Made by a program: the position numbers and the translations under genes. Source: Bursaphelenchus xylophilus (lineage: Eukaryota > Nematoda > Chromadorea > Rhabditida > Aphelenchoididae). Taken from it: 64,000 nucleotides of DNA. The stretch lies in assembly GCA_904066235.2 (NCBI GenBank), contig CAJFCV020000001.1, forward strand, positions 10,783,291 through 10,847,290. The letters are read 5' to 3'. The number at the start of each line of letters is the position of its first letter. Within the stretch, counting starts at the first letter, position 1. The notes below the pieces were generated by a model, which worked only from the letters and a program-made list of their open reading frames with translations, was not told where the DNA came from and made no database searches. This document shows positions 58,843-64,000 of this stretch, one piece after another.

Positions 58843-59302
58843 CCATTTACAGAAAACTCCACGGCGCATCGGGTCTTGTTGAAGTCGGGGCTGGCTCCTT
58901 CGCTCCAATCCACGTTGTACATGCATCTGACGGCGCAGAGCTCGCATTTGAGAGATGAATCGCTGAAAAAGCAAAGACGTTACAATTTAAACTCATTGAA
59001 TTTTCCCGAAATCTACCGTGGATAACCTCCACATCACAAACTCCCAATTGCTTACCTCTTCAGTCTCGTCGCTGCCCGTTTCGTTGCGAACATTCTCCCG
59101 GTGGGAGATCCAGAAGCACATCTAATGGAAGGCTTGTTTGAAGTCTTTCCTTCATTATATCTGGCCCTCGCTCAGGGTGTGACGTCGGTCGTTGGGTGTG
59201 AAGTGAAGGAGTCTCCGCGGTCCAGGTAGCCGGTTGTCACCAGGAGTCCGCTCGAGTTCAACGCGGGTGGTCTCCACGATAAAACCACGGCCGATTCGCG
59301 AC
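58843..59302 (-). CDS. Cys-rich coding region, unknown gene, two exon candidates
   Basis: Exon 58843-58962 follows CTTTTTCAG and, in one frame, reads DSSLKCELCAVRCMYNVDWS then DFNKTRCAVEFSVNG before GTAAGG; its four Cys suggest a disulfide-bonded extracellular domain. Upstream, 59056-59302 lies between a TATTCCAG acceptor and a GTAAGC donor. In the phase that joins (AG + C = Ser) it reads ALNSSGLLVTTGYLDRGDSF, meets a TGA, then reads SNKPSIRCASGSPTGRMFAT. Alternatively, an acceptor at 59122 gives a short MCFWISHRENVRNETGSDET exon. The in-frame stop or a missed intron means the model is incomplete. No family is recognised. Confidence 0.4.
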
Positions 59303-59588
59303 CTGGAATAGCAAATATTAGAAAGTTTATGTATATTTGTTATCTGCATTGGACTGAGCATCAGATCCACGTTGCATCGAAAAATTTTCTGGAAATTTCA
59401 AAAAATATTGTCAAAATGACACATTTTTTGAACGTTCGTCCAAAAAAAATAGAATTTTTTCTCGAAAGGTATAATTTTGCGTCGAAAATTCGTTGTAAGC
59501 TTTTATAAAATCGCTCTGAGTGCTACTTTAGTCTAAATAAAGGTAAAACAGCCTACAAAACAACGAAATCTTACCTTTTTTGGTCTAG
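59303..59588. other. Non-coding interval
   Basis: AT-rich, with no gene or repeat recognised; probably intronic on the minus strand. Confidence 0.4.
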
Positions 59589-60140
59589 CCGAGCGCCCGA
59601 CAATTTTCCACAGGGCCCCCCGGATGAAGCGGAGGGCCAGGGCGCTCCGGTTCGACCATCTTCCACTTTGATGGAACGGGGAAGAGCACCCTTTTACGAT
59701 CCAGAAGCCCCCCGGGCTCATTCAGGGGGCTAGGGTGCTCTCTCCCTCTCAGTTCAATGTTGTTTGAACTTGATCTGTAAAAAATAAAATGAAAAATGTA
59801 AATTCGACACGACCACTTACCTAGTTTCAGTCCCAAATTGACCAAGTCAAGGGGAAGATGGCACCCTTATTTCCTTCCAAAGGCCCCCCGGACTCATTCA
59901 GGGGGCCAGGGCGCCTCTCTTCCCTTTGGACCGGTCTTCTCCTGAAAATATAATGAAATTATAATATATTACTTTAGTCTAGTTCAAGATCAAAAACTTC
60001 AAAGAAGCAAAATCTTACATTTTGTGGTCTAGCCGAGCACCCGTTGATTGTCCAGAAGGCCCCCCGGATCAAGTGGGGGGCCGGGGTGCTCCGGTTTCGA
60101 CCACGATTCTTCCACTTTGATGGAAGGGCGAGGGTGGTCT
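59589..60140. repeat. Palindromic GAGCACCC module, second cluster
   Basis: Four copies at 59589-59650, 59682-59740, 59852-59912 and 60032-60092, the same module as at 37846-38482, including the CTTCCACTTTGATGG linker. On the minus strand one frame reads SSNNIELRGREHPSPLNEPG, then PERPGPPLHPGGPVEN, stopping at a TAG where the other locus has AGG. Splice-like borders (CAG, GTAAGA) are kept. Confidence 0.85.
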
Positions 60141-60152
60141 CTCTGGGGAAAT

Positions 60153-61540
60153 AACCGGTAAATGAGAGAAATGCCAACGAAATTTTGGTGAGAGTCTAAT
60201 ATGCAAATTTCGAATTTTTATGCAAATTCGTGGGAAAATTTGATTTTTTCGAATTTCCATTCAAATTTTTGCAATTTTTTGAAAAGTTTTTTGCAACGTG
60301 GCGAAATTTCGGACATTTTTGTGGAACTTTGAAGGCTTCAGGACGAGTTTGGACAGGGGTTTTTGACTGTATGGCATACTTTTGGTGAGTTTTTGACAAG
60401 TTTTATTCGATTTGTTTAGCTTTTGATGTATTTTTTGAATTTATTTATTTAATTTTAGATGGTTCTATGGCTAATCTGATACTGAACTCTCTCTCCCAAG
60501 CCTTCAGCCTCGGATGAACGGCCACAGTTTGCTACCGATGGTCGAAGTCGCCAGAGAGGCAAATTATAGCTGATGGGCAAAATGGAAGAGGTAAGTTGTA
60601 TGTTGAGCTTTTTGGATTGTTCCGAATTTAGGAAATTGCATCGGAGCCCACGTCAACGCAAATGTCATGAAAGGCTTGTGGTGGTTGGAGCCTAGCGGAA
60701 CTAGAATCGGCAATTCTTCAGTCCCAGCGGAAGATACAACGCTGAGAAAATTGGTTGCTACCGATGGTCGAAGTTGCCATAGAGGAACGAGTTATAGATG
60801 ATGGGCAAAATGGAAGAAGTAAGTTGTGTTTTGTTTTCGGATTGTTCGGAATTTAGGCTGTTGCACCGTTGTTCCCCGCCCACTTGAATGAGAGGCATGT
60901 GGTGACTGAAGCCTTGCTGGGAGGAACTAATCGACGGTACTTCGATCCCAGTATTGGCAGATCGATGGTGTCGAAGGTATGCCCGTTTTAGAAGATTGTT
61001 TCTGATTTAAAGGTATGGGTCGCAATTGGCGTTATGCTGAGAGTTTTTCTGACATTTTCGGGATAAATTTGAATTCCTCTGAAGATTTACTGTAGTTGGA
61101 ACCTATGTTAAGGAAAGTTTATGGTATAGAGAGGGCGTTTTTTCTTCTGTTATAGAATTTATTATAGAGCCTTATCTTGGAATATTTCGATTAATTTTTG
61201 TTCTAACGGTGTCATGATTATTATAAGTCTCATTTAGGCCTCCTACGACGAGAAATCATTGTCTGACTGCATTTGAAAGATAGCGCTCTCCACAATTCCA
61301 ACAATTTTTGGCTGTATCCGATCGAGACTCCAATTGTGGGGACAATAAATTGCTGATGTTGTAGTAGGCAGAAGTTGATGACTGGTAACACCGATCACTA
61401 CCGGCAAGAGCACCTTAAAGTTTGCCTTCACGGCATGTCAACTGGACCAGAACGAAAAACCGATGAAGAACTCAACTTATCAAAGAGTTCCGAATTTTAC
61501 TATGGGTATATTATAAATGATAAGAATACAGTATTGTGTG
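60153..61540. repeat. Segmental duplication C, copy 2
   Basis: Colinear with 43027-44360. The sequence matching the first exon of the coiled-coil gene is not included, since copy 2 joins to the palindrome cluster instead. Confidence 0.88.
60560..61000 (+). pseudogene. Degenerate GKMEE-family exons, plus strand
   Basis: Two tandem remnants. ATGGGCAAAATGGAAGAG with GTAAGT ends at 60590, and a second ATGGGCAAAATGGAAGAA near 60800. The following exon (after TTTAG near 60858) reads AVAPLFPAHLNERHVVTEAL, then a deletion removes the ISDTSIPADD part before SMVSK. The unit is shorter than at 43.6 kb and probably not functional. Confidence 0.55.
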
Positions 61541-61610
61541 TACAAGAGAGTTTATTTCCAAAACCTATGTAGGTTTTCATCAAAGTGAAACAATTTTTTT
61601 GTGACGTCAT

Positions 61611-62099
61611 TTAATGGACAGTTGAAGGGGAGATCAAGGAGCGGCTCAGATCGCTTTCTTGGTCCATTTGTCTGAAACAAAATAGATAGTATATGCGGTA
61701 TGGAGTCTTATTACTATGATTTCTAGAGGAAAATCTGGCTATCGGACGTAAAAACTTGATTTTTAATCGAAAATCCATGTAATCATCATGGATAACATAA
61801 AAGATTATCAAAGACTGCTAAAATAAAGGTGTGTTTAGTGAAAAAAACTCTAAAACAGCCTCAAGGATCTCCTACCTCAACGGTTTGACGGAGATCCGAT
61901 CCTGATTGGCAGTGGTCCCCCCGGCCTCACAACAAGCCGAGGTGATGGTGGGTTTGATCTCTTTCTTCGGCTTCCTCGCCGAGGTCTCCTGCGATCTCAT
62001 GCTCACACTGCTGTTTTTGCTCGAATGACGGCTTCGACCGCACTGTATGCACAAAGCGTATCCCCAAAGTAGAGTAGTAACGGCCAGAAGGAGGAGCAT
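61611..62099 (-). CDS. Small membrane-anchored or secreted protein, two exons
   Basis: Exons 61876-62099 and 61611-61671 join in phase (AG + A = Arg) to a 94-residue protein ending in TAA. The start MLLLLAVTTLLWGYALCIQC is a hydrophobic segment of about 19 residues that could be a signal peptide or a single transmembrane helix. The rest is Ser/Lys-rich (SRHSSKNSSVSMRSQE), with a CCEAGG patch and the C-terminal SRSLISPSTVH. Donor GTAGGA and acceptor GTTTCAG border a 204-nt intron. No family is recognised. Codon composition is even, and the frame is undamaged. Confidence 0.6.
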
Positions 62100-62550
62100 T
62101 TCTGGTCGAGAACCGGTCGATTGATTGAAAATCCGAGGGAAATGAGTTGCGAAATGTAATGGACGACCGATTTCCGAGTGGAGTTTACCAATTCATCCTT
62201 TTTCGAGGGCGTAAATTTTCTTCAGTAAATTTTCTACCGTAACCACATCGAAACTTTTTGGAAGCCCTCAAATTTCGGTCCGAAAACAGCATCTACAATC
62301 AAATACCGATACCAATTTGATGCAGAATTTACCACTGTTTCCGAATAAGGCACAAAATTTTATTGAAACAGTCAATCTTTTGGCGAGAAAGGAGATTTTT
62401 CGAAAATCTATGAGGTCCGTAAACTATGTATAAATCTTGATTTTTTCCATGTTACAGTAATCTTAGAGGGTTCGGCAGAATTTCACTGTTCAGCACTATT
62501 TAAACGCCATATATTTCAATTGCCAACACCAGCACTAGGCTTCCATTAAC
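62100..62550. other. 5' flank of the small membrane-protein gene
   Basis: No coding or repeat feature recognised; it includes the last copy of the 9 bp target TCCATTAAC (62542-62550). Confidence 0.4.
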
Positions 62551-63749
62551 CGCATCAGGACATTTCCGGAATTTGGACACTTCCGGAATGGCGGAATAGT
62601 GACACTTCCGGAATGACGGAACAGTGACACTTCCGGAACCGGGGAAAAATCAAAGAAGAGGCTTAGACCTGCCATCTGAACCATCTGACTGGATTTATTG
62701 TTATTAATCTCAAAAATTTTGTTATTTTTTTCTGATTGTTACTTTTTTCTTAAGTAGTAGTGTTAAAAAGTAATTTTTCGATTTTTTCTAAAAATACTCG
62801 ATTTAGGGGTTTTCAAGGTTGCTGATTTCGAATATCGGGTTCATTTTTTCTGAACTTTACTAGTTTTCCTTAAGCAGTAGTGTTATAAAGTAATTTTTTG
62901 GAATTTTTCCAAAAATACTGGATTTAGGGGTTTTCGAGGGTGCTGATTTCGAAAACCATGTTAGCTTTCCTCTTTATAGTACTATCTGGTACTATACAGT
63001 ACGAGGTGAAAATATGGCTTTTGGCGTTAATGGTGTTGTTTTGATGCTTAGTACTCCTCAAAAACACGTTTTAAATAACTGGTACTGTTTAGTACTGTCT
63101 GGTACTATGTAGTACATGGTGAAAATAGGAGTACTAAGCAACAGAACAACACCACTAACGCCTAAAGGCCAAATTTTTACCTTGTACTACATAGTACCAG
63201 ACAGTACTAAACAGTACCAATTATTTAAAACGTGTTTTTGAGGAGTACCAAGCATCAAAACAACACCATTAACGCCAAAAGCCACATTTTCACCTCGTAC
63301 TGTATAGTACCAGATAGTACTATAAAGAGAAAAGCTAACATGATTTTCGAAATCAGCACCTTCGAAAACCCCTAAATCGAGTATTTTTAGAAAATTTTCA
63401 AAAAATTACTTTATAACACTACTGCTTAAGGAAAACTAGTAAAGTTCAGAAAAAATGAACCCGATATTCGAAATCAGCAACCTTGAAAACCCCTAAATCG
63501 AGTATTTTTAGAAAAAAATCGAAAAATTACTTTTTAACACTACTACTTAAGAAAAAAGTAACAATCAGAAAAAAATAACAAAATTTTTGAGATTAATAAC
63601 AATAAATCCAGTCAGATGGTTCAGATGGCAGGTCTAAGCCTCATCTTTGATTTTTCCCCGGTTCCGGAAGTGTCACTGTTCCGCCATTCCGGAAGTGTCA
63701 CTATTCCGCCATTCCGGAAGTGTCCAAATTCCGGAAATGTCGTGGTGCC
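62551..63749. mobile_element. 1.2-kb foldback element with 9-bp target duplication
   Basis: TCCATTAAC flanks both sides (62542-62550 and 63750-63758). The ends GCATCAGGACATTTCCGG and its near complement (CCGGAAATGTCGTGGTGC) start arms of almost 600 bp that are complementary nearly to the centre. Each outer arm carries tandem CACTTCCGGAATGRCGGAA copies; the inner part has repeated TAGTACTATCTGGTACTATA, itself self-complementary. A 9 bp duplication and long arms fit foldback MULE-type elements. No protein. Confidence 0.92.
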
Positions 63750-63758
63750 TCCATTAAC

Positions 63759-64000
63759 ATGGCCAAATATTAAGCTACTCGTCCAACATTTCATGACGAT
63801 ATATTTTTGACAAAACTGTTATTAAAACGTCACAAATTCCCCATACCTTCCACTCAAGCTTTTTCAAATCCAGCAAACTTATCGACCAACCAAAAAAATG
63901 ACATAAATTTATATTACACATGACATGAAATAATTACTATTATAAAAACGGCAATATAAATAAATACAAAAATAAGATCATGATTATTCACTGTCTTCTG
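63759..64000. other. Right-end spacer
   Basis: No gene seen. ATTTATATTACACATGACAT at 63908-63927 is another copy of the recurrent TTATATTACAC-TGACAT motif. Confidence 0.5.

Overview
The window looks like a stretch of nematode nuclear DNA, probably from a gene-poor and rapidly changing part of a chromosome. The signs are short introns with GTAAGT-like donors and TTTCAG acceptors, no bacterial operon structure, a decayed SLC17-type transporter of the kind common in worms, many short terminal-inverted-repeat (TIR) elements with TA target duplications, and a degenerate TTAGGC-rich patch. The species cannot be named from the sequence.

Layout. (1) 1-24011 is one tandem satellite: about 150 head-to-tail copies of a 159-161 bp unit, with a strongly diverged last unit at 24012-24168. 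(2) 24.2-27.5 kb holds an SLC17-like transporter pseudogene followed by a cluster of TIR elements. (3) 26.8-35.7 kb and 49.7-58.0 kb are two copies of one segmental duplication. Each carries a minus-strand multi-exon gene of unknown function with tandemly duplicated exons, separated by purine-rich (on the coding strand) microsatellites. Copy 1 looks better preserved; copy 2 has degraded and hybrid exons. (4) 35.9-38.5 kb holds a minus-strand gene of a second unknown family (the 'GKMEA' family, named here after a recurring exon end) and a cluster of about 60 bp palindromes. (5) 38.8-43.0 kb is a minus-strand three-exon gene encoding a 399-residue coiled-coil protein rich in Arg, Pro and Ser; its 2.8 kb first intron contains a broken plus-strand coding region. 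(6) 43.0-44.4 and 60.15-61.5 kb are a second duplicated pair with plus-strand GKMEE relatives. (7) 44.97-48.06 kb is a third copy of GKMEA-family exons, split by a 2.6 kb insertion whose ends and insertion site resemble a non-autonomous Helitron. (8) 58.8-62.1 kb holds a Cys-rich exon, a second palindrome cluster and a small two-exon gene for a 94-residue membrane or secreted protein. (9) 62.55-63.75 kb is a 1.2 kb near-complete foldback element with a 9 bp target duplication.

Because the duplicated segments carry different insertions, the window holds its own empty sites, so the borders of several elements can be read exactly. The most unusual items are a family of foldback elements with CAAGGG ends, a 3 bp target duplication and tRNA-like A/B boxes in both arms; the split GKMEA copy; the repeated exon that appears to have been cut in two by a microsatellite; and the palindromic module shared by two loci.

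No gene's function is certain except the family of the transporter pseudogene. Exon models were built by eye from splice consensus and reading phase; no transcript or database evidence was available.
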